A DNA stretch of 64,000 bases from Devosia sp. LC5. GTDB taxonomy: Bacteria > Pseudomonadota > Alphaproteobacteria > Rhizobiales > Devosiaceae. The position numbers and the translations under genes are program-made. The DNA lies in assembly GCF_000735585.1 (NCBI RefSeq), contig NZ_JNNO01000005.1:60579-124578 (forward strand), in the 5' to 3' direction. How positions within the stretch are numbered: position 1 is the stretch's first letter; every line of letters begins with the position of its first letter. Shown here piece after piece: positions 16,959-26,722 of the stretch. Below the pieces are notes generated by a model that made no database searches, had not been told where the DNA came from, and worked only from the letters and a program-made list of their open reading frames with translations.

Positions 16959-18025
16959 GCCGGTTTTGCCTCAGATTCGGTCACATCTGCGGCGGGGGCC
17001 GCATGGACGGGAAAGCGCTTCATGGTTTCGCCGATCTTGTCGATCAGGTGGCTGCGCGCCATGTCATAGGACAGGCCCAAGGCACTCTTATAACCGATTT
17101 CATCAGTTCCACCGTGCGATTTGATGACAATGCCATTCAAACCCATGAATACACCGCCATTGACGGTGCGCGGGTCCATCTTGCGGCGCAGGGCATTGAG
17201 CGCCGACATAGCAAAGAAGGCGCCGATCCGGCTCATCAGATTGGATTTGAGCGCACTGCGCAGATAGGAGCTGACCTGGCGGGCAGTGCCTTCGGCCGTC
17301 TTGAGGGCGACATTGCCGACAAAGCCCTCGGTGACGACAACGTCCACGGTGCCCTTGCCGATATCGTCGCCTTCCACAAAGCCGTGATAGGTGAAGCCGG
17401 CGCCGCTGGCCTGTGCCAGGATCTTGCCGGCATCCTTGATCGAATCGAGGCCCTTGACCTCCTCGGTGCCGACATTGAGCAGGCCCACGCTGGGCTGGTC
17501 GCTATCGAACAGGCAGCGGGCGAGCGCGGAGCCCAGAATGGCGTAATCGACCAATTGCTGGGCATCGGCGCCGATGGTAGCGCCCATGTCGAGCACGACA
17601 ATGTCACTGCGCAGGGTGGGCCAGATCGCCGCGATGCCGGGGCGGGAAATGCCTTCCATGGGGCGCAGGCAGAAGGTGGCCATGGCCATCAGCGCGCCGG
17701 TATTGCCGCCGGAGACCGCGACATTGGCCTCGCCATCCTTGACGGCCTGAATGGCCATCCACATGGAGGAGGTGCCGCGGCCCTTGCGCAGGGCCTGGCT
17801 GGGCTTCTCGTCGCCGGCGATGACGACATCGCTATGGCGAACGGTTGAAACCGGCTTGAGGTCCGGGAACTCTTCGAGCAGAGGCGCGATCTGTTCCTCG
17901 CGCCCATGGAAGATGAATCTGGTGTTCTTGCGCTCGCGCAGCGCCAGATAGGCCCCATGGATCACCGCCCGTGGCGCGTTGTCCCCGCCCATGGCGTCCA
18001 CAGAGATTGTAATCGTATCGGTCAT
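16955..18025 (-). CDS. plsX: Phosphate acyltransferase (PlsX)
   Basis: 356-residue enzyme that makes acyl-phosphate from acyl-ACP for phospholipid synthesis. The family N-terminus [11 protein letters not shown] and the central sequences [12 protein letters not shown] and [14 protein letters not shown] are present. ATG at 18025 gives the usual N-terminus; the longer frame to 18109 is not supported. Follows the DUF177 gene by about 125 bases, the standard alphaproteobacterial order. Confidence 0.95.
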   Translation of the reverse strand: MTDTITISVDAMGGDNAPRAVIHGAYLALRERKNTRFIFHGREEQIAPLLEEFPDLKPVSTVRHSDVVIAGDEKPSQALRKGRGTSSMWMAIQAVKDGEANVAVSGGNTGALMAMATFCLRPMEGISRPGIAAIWPTLRSDIVVLDMGATIGADAQQLVDYAILGSALARCLFDSDQPSVGLLNVGTEEVKGLDSIKDAGKILAQASGAGFTYHGFVEGDDIGKGTVDVVVTEGFVGNVALKTAEGTARQVSSYLRSALKSNLMSRIGAFFAMSALNALRRKMDPRTVNGGVFMGLNGIVIKSHGGTDEIGYKSALGLSYDMARSHLIDKIGETMKRFPVHAAPAADVTESEAKPA

Positions 18026-18150
18026 ATTTGCCCGTAAATCGACCCCGCAAGGGGCAGTGCCGCAACATATCCCATCACAGGGAGGGTGCAAGCCCGGCCG
18101 GTGATCCAACGGGCTTGATGAGGTGAGAAAGGGGCTTCCCTATGGCCGGA

Positions 18151-18696
18151 TCATGCCTTTTCAGATCCCGGTTTGAGCTTTTTGAGGCCGGCAAAGGGCC
18201 CGGTATCGGTTTCGTCGGGCAGAATGCCCAAGGCATCGAGGCTTTCGCCCGGCAGGCGCGGATAGGGATCGATGCCCAAAGCCAGCGTTTCGATCAGCAG
18301 CGGGCTGAGATCCACTTCGGGGCCGTCGATGTGATCGGGGAAATCCTCGTCATCGAGATCGACGAAAACCTCGGAACCGGGCGTGGGCTTGTGGCTCTGT
18401 GCCTCGGGCAGGAAGACCCGGTCGATGGGTTCATCGATGTCCTGGGTGACCGATTCGAAGGTGACGACCGAGGGCTGCACGATACGTGCGGTCAGCCGGC
18501 CCTGGGCACGCAGGCCGCCGCGTAGAGGCACGACGGTGAGTTCGGCATGAAAGGCCTCGACTGCGGTGAGCTTGAGCAAGGCGGCCAAGGCCTCTCGGGT
18601 CGCTGCATCGGGCGCGACCTTGATGGCACGGCCGGTGGCGGGGAGCCGGTCGATGCGGACAATGGCGTCGAGCAATGGCGTGTCCTTATGGGTCAT
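18151..18696 (-). CDS. DUF177 (YceD-like) protein
   Basis: 181-residue cytoplasmic protein with the acidic DUF177 signature, VDLSPLLIETLALGIDPYPRLPG preceded by a VDLDDEDFPDHID stretch (only segments quoted). E. coli YceD is linked to 23S rRNA accumulation. No zinc-binding Cys pair is seen. rpmF, often next to this gene, is absent here. It overlaps the upstream chaperone gene by 4 bases. Confidence 0.85.
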   Translation of the reverse strand: MTHKDTPLLDAIVRIDRLPATGRAIKVAPDAATREALAALLKLTAVEAFHAELTVVPLRGGLRAQGRLTARIVQPSVVTFESVTQDIDEPIDRVFLPEAQSHKPTPGSEVFVDLDDEDFPDHIDGPEVDLSPLLIETLALGIDPYPRLPGESLDALGILPDETDTGPFAGLKKLKPGSEKA

Positions 18697-19220
18697 GCAG
18701 CAGCCTCGAACTGGACGGCGCCGGCCATGATGGATTCGGCAGGCTGGGCGGCAAGAGCATCGTCCTGCGCGAACAGATAGGCGGCAAGAGCCTGAACATG
18801 GGCGCCGGACGCCCCGTCATATATATTGCGCGATAGCACGGCCTCAAGGGCGGCGGCATCGCGGCGATCCATGGCCTCACTGATGGCGGCAAGCAAGCCG
18901 AAAAAGATATTTCCCATTTTCTGGATTTTCTTGGGGACACCGATATCCCCGACCCCCATTTCGCGCAGGGAACGGTCCATGTCCTTGAAGAACAGGTCGA
19001 ACACGGCCTGGCTGAACGCCTTCTGACCGCCCTGCTCTGCCCGCAGCCGGCGGAACAACAGCGCCATATGGAGGCTGATCATGTCGAAACGGCCGGTGAC
19101 GGTGTCGGGCACCTGCCAGTCCGCATAGAAGAAACGCTGCCGGGATTGCGCCACAATAGCGTTATAGACGGCGTAAACCGGCTCGGTGGCAGTGTTCTTG
19201 CGAAAGAGTGACAAGATCAT
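18693..19220 (-). CDS. Ubiquinol-cytochrome c chaperone family protein
   Basis: 175-residue protein of the UQCC1/Cbp3 family, which helps assemble the cytochrome bc1 complex. It contains YNAIVAQSRQRFFYADWQVPDTVTGRFDM and LFFKDMDRSLREMGVGDIGVPKKI-type family sequences (seen as segments around residues 19-45 and 77-98). The stop of this gene overlaps the start of the DUF177 gene. The pair is conserved in rhizobia. Confidence 0.85.
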   Translation of the reverse strand: MILSLFRKNTATEPVYAVYNAIVAQSRQRFFYADWQVPDTVTGRFDMISLHMALLFRRLRAEQGGQKAFSQAVFDLFFKDMDRSLREMGVGDIGVPKKIQKMGNIFFGLLAAISEAMDRRDAAALEAVLSRNIYDGASGAHVQALAAYLFAQDDALAAQPAESIMAGAVQFEAAA

Positions 19221-19381
19221 GGGATTGCGCTCAATGGCTCGATCGTTTTAACAAGACACCCTGCCCGCCCGATGCCAGCTTGCCAGACCGACATGTTGGC
19301 GGCTACACATTCCGGCGGCCAGAACGGGCCAAAGCCTTGTCGTCGTGCCTATAGTCGAGAGCCATCGGGGAAGTCAAATTC

Positions 19382-19831
19382 ATGCCTCTGCGTACCGTTT
19401 CAGGTTCCATAGCCGCCGTCGCAGCGATTGCCGTCGTGCTGGCGGGTTGCAGCAGCAGCGGCACCCAGCTGATCAGCCAGCGCACCCAGGGCTATGAAAT
19501 CTCCGAATCCGCGATGGCGCAGATCCGCCCCGGCCAGAGCCAGGAACTGGTGACCATCGTACTGGGCTCGCCGCAATCGACCAATACGTTCGGCGACCAA
19601 TCGGCCTATTATTATGTCGAGACCAAGGTGCAGCAGACCGCGTTCGGCCTGACGTCGATCAAGTCGCGCACGGTGCTGGCGATTTATTTCGACAAGAACA
19701 AGAAGGTCATCGACAAGGCCGTCTACACGGCAGCCGACGGCAAGACCGTGACGGTGGAAAGCCGCCGCACCCCCTCGTTCGGCGAGGATCGCACCTTCAT
19801 CCAGCAGATTTTGCAGTCGTTCGGCGGGTAG
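19382..19831 (+). CDS. bamE: Outer-membrane assembly lipoprotein BamE/SmpA family
   Basis: 149-residue lipoprotein. The signal ends in lipobox LAGC at about residues 20-23, then a BamE-like domain with the family stretch MAQIRPGQSQELVTIVLGSPQSTN. It should help the BAM complex insert beta-barrel proteins. The gene diverges from the bc1 chaperone gene and is followed by a strong terminator shared with the convergent MFS gene. Confidence 0.85.
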   Translation: MPLRTVSGSIAAVAAIAVVLAGCSSSGTQLISQRTQGYEISESAMAQIRPGQSQELVTIVLGSPQSTNTFGDQSAYYYVETKVQQTAFGLTSIKSRTVLAIYFDKNKKVIDKAVYTAADGKTVTVESRRTPSFGEDRTFIQQILQSFGG

Positions 19832-19856
19832 ACGGGCGAATGTTGGTAACGAAAAG

Positions 19857-19880
19857 GCCCCGGTTTTCCGGGGCTTTTTT
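19857..19880. terminator. Bidirectional rho-independent terminator between bamE and MFS gene
   Basis: Stem GCCCCGG (19857-19863) with CCGGGGC (19868-19874), a TTTT loop, and T6 afterwards on the plus strand; on the minus strand a run of A/T (TTTTC) follows. It serves bamE and probably the convergent MFS gene, whose stop codon lies inside. Confidence 0.9.
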
Positions 19881-21084
19881 ATTGCGCTACCGAAATGGCG
19901 GGGCGGCGGAGACTGCCCCAGGCCAGCAGGGCAATAGTGACGGCGGCGAGCGGAATGGCCAGGATATTTATCGCCTGCCAGCCGACCAATTGCAGCAACA
20001 GGCCCGAGCCAATCGAGGCGATCGCCGTCACGCCGAACACGATCTGCTCATTGACCGCCTGTACCCGGGCGGCTTCCTCGGGGCGGTAGGCCGTTGCCAG
20101 CATGGTGGTGGAGCCGATGAAACCGAAGTTCCAGCCCAATCCGAGCAGGATCAATGTCAGGTGGAAGTGAGCAACGCTGATGCCGCTGAGCGCGATCGCG
20201 GCGCAGATAATGATCAGGACCAGGCCAATGGCGGTGACCAGATAGGACCCGAGGTAACGAATGATCGTGCCGGTGACGAAGCTGGGGGCGAACATGGCCA
20301 CTACATGCCACTGAATGGCGCTGCTGGCCGCATCGGGCGAATGCCCGCAGATATAGACCATGGCGAGGGGCGCGGCTACCATCAGCAGGGTCATCAGCGA
20401 ATAGGTGACCGAGGCGCCCAACATGGGCAGGAAAATCTCCGGCTGCCGCAACAACACGCTAAGCGGGCGGCCGCCGCCGGCCGCATTGGCGACCGCGGTG
20501 GGCGCAAGGCGGGTTTGCGAGAGAATGGCGATCGACGCGACGGCCAGGACAACGATGACAAGGAAACTTGCCGCATATTGCGAACCCGGGATCCAGTTGC
20601 GGGTGATCGAACTGGCCTGCGGGCCGAAAAAGCCGGCCGCTATGCCGCCGAACAGCACCCAGGAGATGGCGCGGCTTTTAAGATCGGGCGCGACACTGTC
20701 GGCCGCGGCAAAGCGGATTTGCTGGGCGAAGGCGCCGGAGGCTCCGGTGAGAAACGTGCCCAGCGAGAAGAGGTAGAAATTGGCGAGGATGACGCCCAGG
20801 CTGGCCAGAAGCGCAGCAGGAATGGCAATGAACGTGCCCAGAATAAGGCCCCGCGAGCGGCCCAGGCGATAGATCAACCGCGTTGCCACCGAGGTCGTCA
20901 CCGCCAAGCCAATGACCATGGTGGTCACCGGCACGGTTGCCAGCGAAGGATCGGGGGCAAAGTTGATGGCGGCCAGCGCAGCCACCGTCATGATGATGGT
21001 CGAGCTCGAGCCCATGAGCGCCTGGACGGCGGTCAAAAGGCCGATATTGCGAATAGACTGCCGACGGGAGAGAGACTCGGTCAT
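19879..21084 (-). CDS. MFS transporter, substrate unknown
   Basis: 401-residue protein with 12 hydrophobic segments typical of the major facilitator superfamily. A basic loop (RLIYRLGRSRGLILG) stands in the motif A position between helices 2 and 3. ATG at 21084 gives a plausible short cytoplasmic N-terminus. It follows nusB on the same strand after about 100 bases, in the position where thiL is found in many relatives; thiL is not here. No neighbour indicates its substrate. Confidence 0.82.
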   Translation of the reverse strand: MTESLSRRQSIRNIGLLTAVQALMGSSSTIIMTVAALAAINFAPDPSLATVPVTTMVIGLAVTTSVATRLIYRLGRSRGLILGTFIAIPAALLASLGVILANFYLFSLGTFLTGASGAFAQQIRFAAADSVAPDLKSRAISWVLFGGIAAGFFGPQASSITRNWIPGSQYAASFLVIVVLAVASIAILSQTRLAPTAVANAAGGGRPLSVLLRQPEIFLPMLGASVTYSLMTLLMVAAPLAMVYICGHSPDAASSAIQWHVVAMFAPSFVTGTIIRYLGSYLVTAIGLVLIIICAAIALSGISVAHFHLTLILLGLGWNFGFIGSTTMLATAYRPEEAARVQAVNEQIVFGVTAIASIGSGLLLQLVGWQAINILAIPLAAVTIALLAWGSLRRPAISVAQ

Positions 21085-21181
21085 CGCAGCACCCGGAGTT
21101 GAATCCCGGGCAGACTAGACCGTTAAAGCTGCCCGTCAATCGAGCTGGTGAGGTGGTTGCCCGAATTGCGCCGGGCGCCCC

Positions 21182-21676
21182 CTATTTCGTCTCGCTCAGG
21201 TCCGAACCGGCTTCGCGGGCGATGGCGTCCAGGGCGGCGTTGACCATGCCGGTAGCGTCGTCTTCGTAGAAGGCCTTCGCCACATCGATATATTCGGTGA
21301 TCACGACGCGGGGCGGGATGTCCTTGCGGCGCAACAGCTCGAAGGCGGCAGCGCGCAGGATGGCGCGCAAGGTGGCGTCGACGCGTTCGACAGGCCAGCC
21401 ATCGGCCAGGGCGCGATCGACGGCGGGGTCAATGGCGAGCTGATGCTTGGTGACGCCGGAGACGATCTGGCGGAAGAAATCAGCATCGGCGGGCAGATAT
21501 TGCTCGCCTTCAATCTCGCGACCGAGGTGGAAGCTGCCGAACTGGGCGAGCGTGTCCTCGAGGGTCGCGCGGCCGACATCCATCTGGTAGAGCGCCTGGA
21601 CGGCGGCAAGGCGGGCGGCGCCGCGCTGGTTGGCGGGGCGTTCGGATTGCGGGTCGCGTTTGGGAGCGTCGGCCAT
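21182..21676 (-). CDS. nusB: Transcription antitermination factor NusB
   Basis: 164-residue RNA-binding protein acting with NusE/S10 in rRNA antitermination. It has the N-terminal RGAARLAAVQALYQMDVG and C-terminal VVITEYIDVAKAF of NusB. Its start codon immediately follows the ribH stop, so translation is coupled. This is the usual ribH-nusB order. Confidence 0.94.
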   Translation of the reverse strand: MADAPKRDPQSERPANQRGAARLAAVQALYQMDVGRATLEDTLAQFGSFHLGREIEGEQYLPADADFFRQIVSGVTKHQLAIDPAVDRALADGWPVERVDATLRAILRAAAFELLRRKDIPPRVVITEYIDVAKAFYEDDATGMVNAALDAIAREAGSDLSETK

Positions 21677-22150
21677 TTAAGCGTTCAGCCGAATCTTGAG
21701 GGCGGCCATGGCCAGAGCCGCGCGGGCGGCGCCACCGCCCTTGTCCTGCTCGGAGACACGGGCGCGGGCCCAGGCCTGAGCCTCGTTCTCAACTGTGAGG
21801 ATACCATTGCCGAGCGGCAGGGCATCGACCACCGAAATCTCCATCAGCGCGCGGGCGCTTTCGTTGGAGACGATCTCGTAATGGGTGGTTTCGCCGCGGA
21901 TGACGGTGCCCAGGGCGATAAAGCCGTCGTAATCACCGGCTTCCATGGCCATGGAAATGGCGGCGGGGATTTCAAGGGCGCCGGGGACGGTCACCACGTC
22001 GAAGGTGGCGCCGGCAGCTTCGAGCGCGGCGGAGGCGCCGGCCAGCAGCTCGTCGGCGAGTTCGGTGTAATATCGGGCCTCGACGATGAGGAAGTGCTGG
22101 CCATCGGCGGAGCCGGGCTCGATGAGGAAGTTGGCGCCGTGAGAGGCCAT
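21677..22150 (-). CDS. ribH: 6,7-dimethyl-8-ribityllumazine synthase
   Basis: 157-residue enzyme for the penultimate step of riboflavin synthesis. Family sequences are [27 protein letters not shown] (with the catalytic His) and [15 protein letters not shown] at 22150 with AAGGA upstream is correct; the longer frame to 22276 lies in ribE. Its start follows the ribE stop by about 10 bases. Confidence 0.95.
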   Translation of the reverse strand: MASHGANFLIEPGSADGQHFLIVEARYYTELADELLAGASAALEAAGATFDVVTVPGALEIPAAISMAMEAGDYDGFIALGTVIRGETTHYEIVSNESARALMEISVVDALPLGNGILTVENEAQAWARARVSEQDKGGGAARAALAMAALKIRLNA

Positions 22151-22160
22151 GGGGCAGTCC

Positions 22161-22778
22161 TTATTTGCGGAAGTCGCCGAGGGTTTCAAACAGGCGCGCG
22201 GCATAGCGCGCCATGGGGTCGACCTCGATATTGACGCTGTCGCCAACCCCATAATCGCCCCAGGAGGTAACTTCAACCGTATAGGGGATCAAATGGACCG
22301 AGAAGCGGTTGCCTTCGACATCATTGACGGTGAGGGAGGTGCCATTGAGGGCCACGCTGCCCTTTTTGGCGATGAAGGGAGCGACGGCGTCGGAGACGGC
22401 GAAAGTGTAGGTGATTTGCTCGCCAGTCTCTTTCTTATCGACGATCTCGGCCATGCCATCGATATGGCCGGAAACGATGTGACCGCCCAGTTCGTCGCCG
22501 ATCTTCAGCGAGCGTTCAAGATTAATCCGGCGGCCGGCCTGCCACTTGCCGACCTGGGTGACGGCGAGGGTTTCGAGCGCTGCGAAGACTTCGAACCAGT
22601 TCTGGCCGCTGTCATTGCCCTTGTCGGTAACGGTGAGGCAGATGCCATCATTGGTGATGGAGGCGCCCATGTCGATGGTCGCCGGATCATAGGCCGTGCC
22701 GATGCGCAGCAGGCGGCCGTCATTGCGATCTTCGACCTTGAGCAATTTGCCGACGTCGGTGACGATACCGGTAAACAT
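22161..22778 (-). CDS. ribE: Riboflavin synthase alpha chain
   Basis: 205-residue enzyme with the two repeated lumazine-binding barrels: [10 protein letters not shown] at the start of the first and a second half that begins around [12 protein letters not shown]. It dismutates two lumazines to riboflavin. ATG at 22778 (MFTGIV) with AGGAT upstream is chosen over the TTG two codons earlier. Confidence 0.95.
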   Translation of the reverse strand: MFTGIVTDVGKLLKVEDRNDGRLLRIGTAYDPATIDMGASITNDGICLTVTDKGNDSGQNWFEVFAALETLAVTQVGKWQAGRRINLERSLKIGDELGGHIVSGHIDGMAEIVDKKETGEQITYTFAVSDAVAPFIAKKGSVALNGTSLTVNDVEGNRFSVHLIPYTVEVTSWGDYGVGDSVNIEVDPMARYAARLFETLGDFRK

Positions 22779-22834
22779 GGGCAATCCTATATGTGAGTTG
22801 GCAGCACCATATAGCGAGGCGAAGGCGCCTGCGA

Positions 22835-23944
22835 CTACTGAGAAATGGTTGAACGCCGTTCGAAGATGGTGAGCAGATCGTCGCCCAGCTGTTGACGGTC
22901 GGTTTCGACGACACCCGCCGCTTCGAGCCGAGCGGCCAGCGGTTCGCCGGAGCTGGCGGGCAGACCGCCCTTGCCGATGGTCAGCGGGCTGGTCAAAAGC
23001 GCGAAACGGTCGATGAGGCCGGCGTCGAGCAGGGCCGCGGTGAGGCGGGCACCGGGTTCGACCAGCAGGTTCTGGATGCCTTTGCCCGCAAGAGCGGTGA
23101 GCGCCAGGGCAAGGTCGGGCCGGCCCTTTTTACCTTCGACGCGGATGATTTCGACCGAGGGCGGCGCGTCTACAGACGCGTCGGTTTCTGCAATGATTGC
23201 AAGGCGATGGGCGGAGAAGCGATCAACCAGATTCACCTTGCGGTCAATGCCCTTGGCGCCGGCCAGGATGACGCGAAGCGGGCCGCGGTTTTCGAGGCCG
23301 GGCAGGCGAACGGTGAGCTGGGGATCGTCAAGGCGGGCGGTGGAGGCGCCGATGAGAATGGCTTCGGACCGGGCGCGCTGCAGATGCGTCCAGTCGCGGG
23401 CGGCCCCGCCGGTGATGGCGACATTGCCCTGGCCCTTGCGGCCAATCATCCCATCGGCGGAGACAGCGAGCTTGACGGTGATGAAGGGGCGCCCTGCCCC
23501 GTGGCGCATGGCATGGCCGGCATGCAAGGCTCGGGAGGGCGCGTGATCGGCCAGGATGACTTCAATACCGGCCGATTCGAGGCGGCGAATGCTCTCGCCA
23601 GCGGTGCGCGGATCCGGATCGCCGGTGCCGATGACGACGCGCAGCACGCCGGAGCGGATCACGGCATCGACGCAAGGCGGGGTGCGGCCCCAATGGTGGC
23701 AGGGCTCGAGCGTGACATAGAGGGTGCGGCCCGAGGCCTCAAAGCCGGCGGCTTCGAGCGCCTGCGACTCGGCATGCGGGCGGCCGCCCTTGGCGGTCAC
23801 GGCGCGGGAAATCAGCGTCTGGTTGACCGGATCGACGACCAAAGCGGCGACGGTGGGATTGTCGGCCGTGGTGCCGAGATAGGGCGACGCGTAGCGGACG
23901 GCGGCATCGAGCCAGCGGGTGTCCTCGGGGCTGGGCCCACTCAA
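22835..23944 (-). CDS. ribD: Bifunctional riboflavin deaminase/reductase RibD
   Basis: 369-residue fusion. The N-terminal deaminase has the zinc motif HAESQAL and [12 protein letters not shown]; the C-terminal reductase domain includes [13 protein letters not shown]. Both active-site sets are intact. Its start overlaps the nrdR stop by 4 bases. Confidence 0.95.
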   Translation of the reverse strand: MSGPSPEDTRWLDAAVRYASPYLGTTADNPTVAALVVDPVNQTLISRAVTAKGGRPHAESQALEAAGFEASGRTLYVTLEPCHHWGRTPPCVDAVIRSGVLRVVIGTGDPDPRTAGESIRRLESAGIEVILADHAPSRALHAGHAMRHGAGRPFITVKLAVSADGMIGRKGQGNVAITGGAARDWTHLQRARSEAILIGASTARLDDPQLTVRLPGLENRGPLRVILAGAKGIDRKVNLVDRFSAHRLAIIAETDASVDAPPSVEIIRVEGKKGRPDLALALTALAGKGIQNLLVEPGARLTAALLDAGLIDRFALLTSPLTIGKGGLPASSGEPLAARLEAAGVVETDRQQLGDDLLTIFERRSTISQ

Positions 23945-24420
23945 TCGTCCTGATCCTGCACAATGCCCTTGCCGGAGGCAAGTTCGGCGAGGAAGGAACG
24001 GAAATCGTCAGCGGCGGAGAAATTCTTGTAGACCGAGGCGAAGCGGACAAAGGCCACGTCATCGAGGCCCTTGAGGCCTTCCATGACATATTCGCCGATC
24101 TGGTCGGAAGTGACTTCGACTTCGCCCAGGCTTTCGAGCTGGCGCACAATGCCGGAAATCATGCGTTCGGTGCGGTCAGGATCGACCGAGCGCTTGCGCA
24201 GGGCGGTATAGACCGATCGCGAGAGCTTCTCGCGATCGAAGGGCACCTTGCGGCCCGATTTCTTGACTACGGTCAGATCGCGCAACTGCACCCGCTCGAA
24301 GGTGGTGAAGCGGCCGCCGCAGCCATTGCAGACGCGGCGGCGCCGAATGGCACCGGAATCCTCGGTGGGACGGCTGTCCTTGACCTGCGTATCGTCGTTC
24401 CCGCAATACGGACAGCGCAT
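23941..24420 (-). CDS. nrdR: Transcriptional repressor NrdR
   Basis: 159-residue ATP-cone and zinc-ribbon regulator of ribonucleotide reductase genes. The zinc ribbon is visible as MRCPYCGND and [17 protein letters not shown], followed by the ATP-cone segment [16 protein letters not shown]. It is coupled to ribD and follows glyA by about 10 bases, the standard alphaproteobacterial cluster. Confidence 0.96.
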   Translation of the reverse strand: MRCPYCGNDDTQVKDSRPTEDSGAIRRRRVCNGCGGRFTTFERVQLRDLTVVKKSGRKVPFDREKLSRSVYTALRKRSVDPDRTERMISGIVRQLESLGEVEVTSDQIGEYVMEGLKGLDDVAFVRFASVYKNFSAADDFRSFLAELASGKGIVQDQDD

Positions 24421-24431
24421 TCCTAGCCCTT

Positions 24432-25736
24432 TTAGTTCGCGTAGATCGGGAAGCGCGCGGTGAGCGCCTTGACCTTGTCGCGCACGGCGGCTTCGACCTG
24501 GGCATTGCCCTCGTCGGAATTGGCCTCGCGCAGACCATCGAGCACTTCAACGATCAGGCTGCCGATTTCCTGGAATTCGGCGACGCCGAAGCCGCGGGTG
24601 GTACCAGCCGGGGTGCCCAGACGGATGCCCGAGGTGACGAAGGGTTTTTCGGGATCGAAGGGAATGCCGTTTTTGTTGCAGGTGATGAAGGCGCGGCCAA
24701 GGCCCTGCTCGGCACGCTTCCCAGTGGCATTCTTCTTGCGCAGGTCAACCAGCATCAGATGGTTGTCGGTGCCGCCGGAGACGACATCGAGGCCATGCGA
24801 CTTGAGCGTTTCGGCCAGAGCGCGGGCATTGTCGACAACCTGACGGGCGTAAGCCTTGAATTCGGGCTGCAGCGCTTCCTTGAAGGCGACGGCCTTGGCG
24901 GCGATCACGTGCATCAGGGGGCCGCCCTGGAGCCCCGGGAACACGGCCGAATTGATCTTTTTGGCGATATCCTCGTCGTTGGAGAGGATCATGCCGCCGC
25001 GCGGGCCACGCAGGGATTTATGCGTGGTGGTGGTGGTGACATGGGCGTGGGGCACGGGCGACGGATGCACGCCGCCGGCAACGAGGCCCGCGATGTGAGC
25101 CATGTCGACCATGAGATAGGCGCCAATGGAATCGGCGATCTGGCGGAAGCGAGCCCAATCCCAGACGCGGGAATAGGCGGTGCCGCCAGCCAGAATCAGC
25201 TTGGGCTTGTGCTCATGGGCGAGGCGTTCGACTTCATCCATATCGAGCAGGTGATCGTCGCGGCGCACGCCATAAGAGACGACGTTGAACCACTTGCCGG
25301 ACATATTGACGGGCGAACCGTGCGTGAGGTGGCCGCCGGAATTGAGATCGAGGCCCATAAAGGTGTCGCCCGGCTGCAGCAGCGCGAGGAACACGGCCTG
25401 GTTCATCTGGGAGCCAGAATTGGGCTGCACATTGGCGAAATTGGCGCCGAAGAGTTGCTTCGCGCGCTCAATGGCCAGGGTTTCGGCCACGTCGACAAAC
25501 TGGCAACCACCATAATAGCGCCTACCGGGGTAACCTTCCGCATACTTGTTGGTCATGATCGAGCCCTGGGCTTCGAGCACGGCGCGGGAGACGATGTTCT
25601 CGGACGCGATCAGCTCGATTTCGTGCTGTTGGCGACCAAGTTCGTCACTGATCGCACCAGCGATCTCAGGATCGATCTCGGCAAGATTGGCGGAAAAGAA
25701 CTTCGGAAAGAGCGGAAGAGAGGTTGCAGCGCTCAT
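24432..25736 (-). CDS. glyA: Serine hydroxymethyltransferase
   Basis: 434-residue PLP enzyme interconverting serine and glycine with tetrahydrofolate. The PLP lysine is in [15 protein letters not shown]; the N-terminal [10 protein letters not shown] and [14 protein letters not shown] region ([11 protein letters not shown]) match the family. It heads the glyA-nrdR-ribD-ribE-ribH-nusB run. No riboswitch is evident upstream. Confidence 0.97.
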   Translation of the reverse strand: MSAATSLPLFPKFFSANLAEIDPEIAGAISDELGRQQHEIELIASENIVSRAVLEAQGSIMTNKYAEGYPGRRYYGGCQFVDVAETLAIERAKQLFGANFANVQPNSGSQMNQAVFLALLQPGDTFMGLDLNSGGHLTHGSPVNMSGKWFNVVSYGVRRDDHLLDMDEVERLAHEHKPKLILAGGTAYSRVWDWARFRQIADSIGAYLMVDMAHIAGLVAGGVHPSPVPHAHVTTTTTHKSLRGPRGGMILSNDEDIAKKINSAVFPGLQGGPLMHVIAAKAVAFKEALQPEFKAYARQVVDNARALAETLKSHGLDVVSGGTDNHLMLVDLRKKNATGKRAEQGLGRAFITCNKNGIPFDPEKPFVTSGIRLGTPAGTTRGFGVAEFQEIGSLIVEVLDGLREANSDEGNAQVEAAVRDKVKALTARFPIYAN

Positions 25737-25933
25737 GGGCTTAACTCCAGGGCGATCCCAACATGTGGTGTCGGAAGGATGGTACGGGCGCAGCCTCTAG
25801 CACGAACCGCAGCTTCAATCCATGCATTGCCACAGTAAATTCTCAATTGGCAGGCAACCGGGATATGCGCTTGCGCATTTGTGTTGCACTGGGCCGGAAT
25901 TCCGGCTGGCGGGGTGGTTTTGGAGAATTCGAA

Positions 25934-26407
25934 ATGACGACGAAATTTGGAAAACTTGCCGCAACGGTGATGGCCGGAGCCGTGATGATGACCGGCGCGG
26001 CGCCCGTATCCGCCCAGGACTGGTTTAGCAACCAACACAATGGCAATGGCAACGCATCACAACGTGATCGGGTGATCATGAGCTATTGCCAGCGCAATCC
26101 TCGCGACCGCGACTGCCGCGGATACTATGGCGGGGGGTGGAGGGACCGCGATTATGATACCTTCTATCGTAGCCGCCGCAATTCGCTGGATGGGATCGCA
26201 GCCGGCTTGTTCGGCTTCGGTTTCGGCGCCCTGCTGGGCGGCGCCATCGCCAACCAGAACAATAACAATTATGGCGGGCAGCCGGTTTATGGCGGCAGCT
26301 CGTACCAGGCGCATGTAAACGCCTGCTATTCGCGCTACCGCTCCTATGACGAAGAGACCGATACGTTCATGGGCTATGACGGCATCCGCCGCCGCTGCCA
26401 GCTGTAA
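25934..26407 (+). CDS. BA14K family protein
   Basis: 157-residue secreted or membrane-anchored protein. A signal peptide (MTTKFGKLAATVMAGAVMM, cleavage near VSAQD) is followed by a Gly/Asn-rich region, a short hydrophobic GLFGFGFGALLGGAIA, and a C-terminal BA14K lectin-like motif (CYSRYRSYDEETDTFMGYDG). Brucella BA14K is immunoreactive and linked to surface properties. ATG at 25934 is chosen with TGGAG upstream; the frame open from 25763 lies in the glyA promoter. Confidence 0.85.
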   Translation: MTTKFGKLAATVMAGAVMMTGAAPVSAQDWFSNQHNGNGNASQRDRVIMSYCQRNPRDRDCRGYYGGGWRDRDYDTFYRSRRNSLDGIAAGLFGFGFGALLGGAIANQNNNNYGGQPVYGGSSYQAHVNACYSRYRSYDEETDTFMGYDGIRRRCQL

Positions 26408-26418
26408 TTGAGTGAAGG

Positions 26419-26622
26419 CTAGAATAGCCGCTTTACTGGCGCCGGGGCCTCGGTTTGGAGCTTCCGGCGCAATTTGGCGAGGGCTAATTGCTGCATCTGA
26501 TTGCGCGTAGCCGAGACCGGAGTGATGACCACGACTTCGGTGCCGCTGGCGCTGTCGATGGCGGCGACGCGCATCTGCTGGCCGAGCTGGACGAATTCAA
26601 ACAGAACTTCACCTTGAGGCAT
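26419..26622 (-). CDS. Small DUF6898-like protein
   Basis: 67-residue cytoplasmic protein beginning MPQGEVLFEFVQLGQQMRVAA, followed by AIDSASGTEVVVITP, the pattern of a small alphaproteobacterial family. Function unknown. The open frame continues to 26877 but a terminator at 26675-26697 and the ldtP gene overlap it, so the real start must be near 26622. Only a weak ribosome site is present. Tentative family name. Confidence 0.6.
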   Translation of the reverse strand: MPQGEVLFEFVQLGQQMRVAAIDSASGTEVVVITPVSATRNQMQQLALAKLRRKLQTEAPAPVKRLF

Positions 26623-26674
26623 GGGCGCGGTCCCGATTTGCCGCTGAGTTTGCCCGATTCCCGCCAAAACAAAA

Positions 26675-26697
26675 ACGCCCTCCAGATTGGAGGGCGT
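26675..26697 (-). terminator. Rho-independent terminator after ldtP
   Basis: Perfect 10-base stem ACGCCCTCCA (26675-26684) with TGGAGGGCGT (26688-26697), 3-base loop, followed on the minus strand by TTTTTG. It ends the L,D-transpeptidase transcript about 25 bases after its stop. Confidence 0.92.
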
Positions 26698-26722
26698 TTT
26701 GTATTGCGGCGTGATACCAGAC

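Noticed and set aside
19840..21102. 420-codon plus-strand ORF opposite the MFS gene
   Set aside because: Antisense shadow rich in Arg, Gly, Gln and His; no hydrophobic or domain pattern, while the minus strand encodes a clear transporter.
25240..25840. Riboswitch upstream of glyA
   Set aside because: No glycine or tetrahydrofolate-type conserved core was seen in the short leader between 25737 and 25933.
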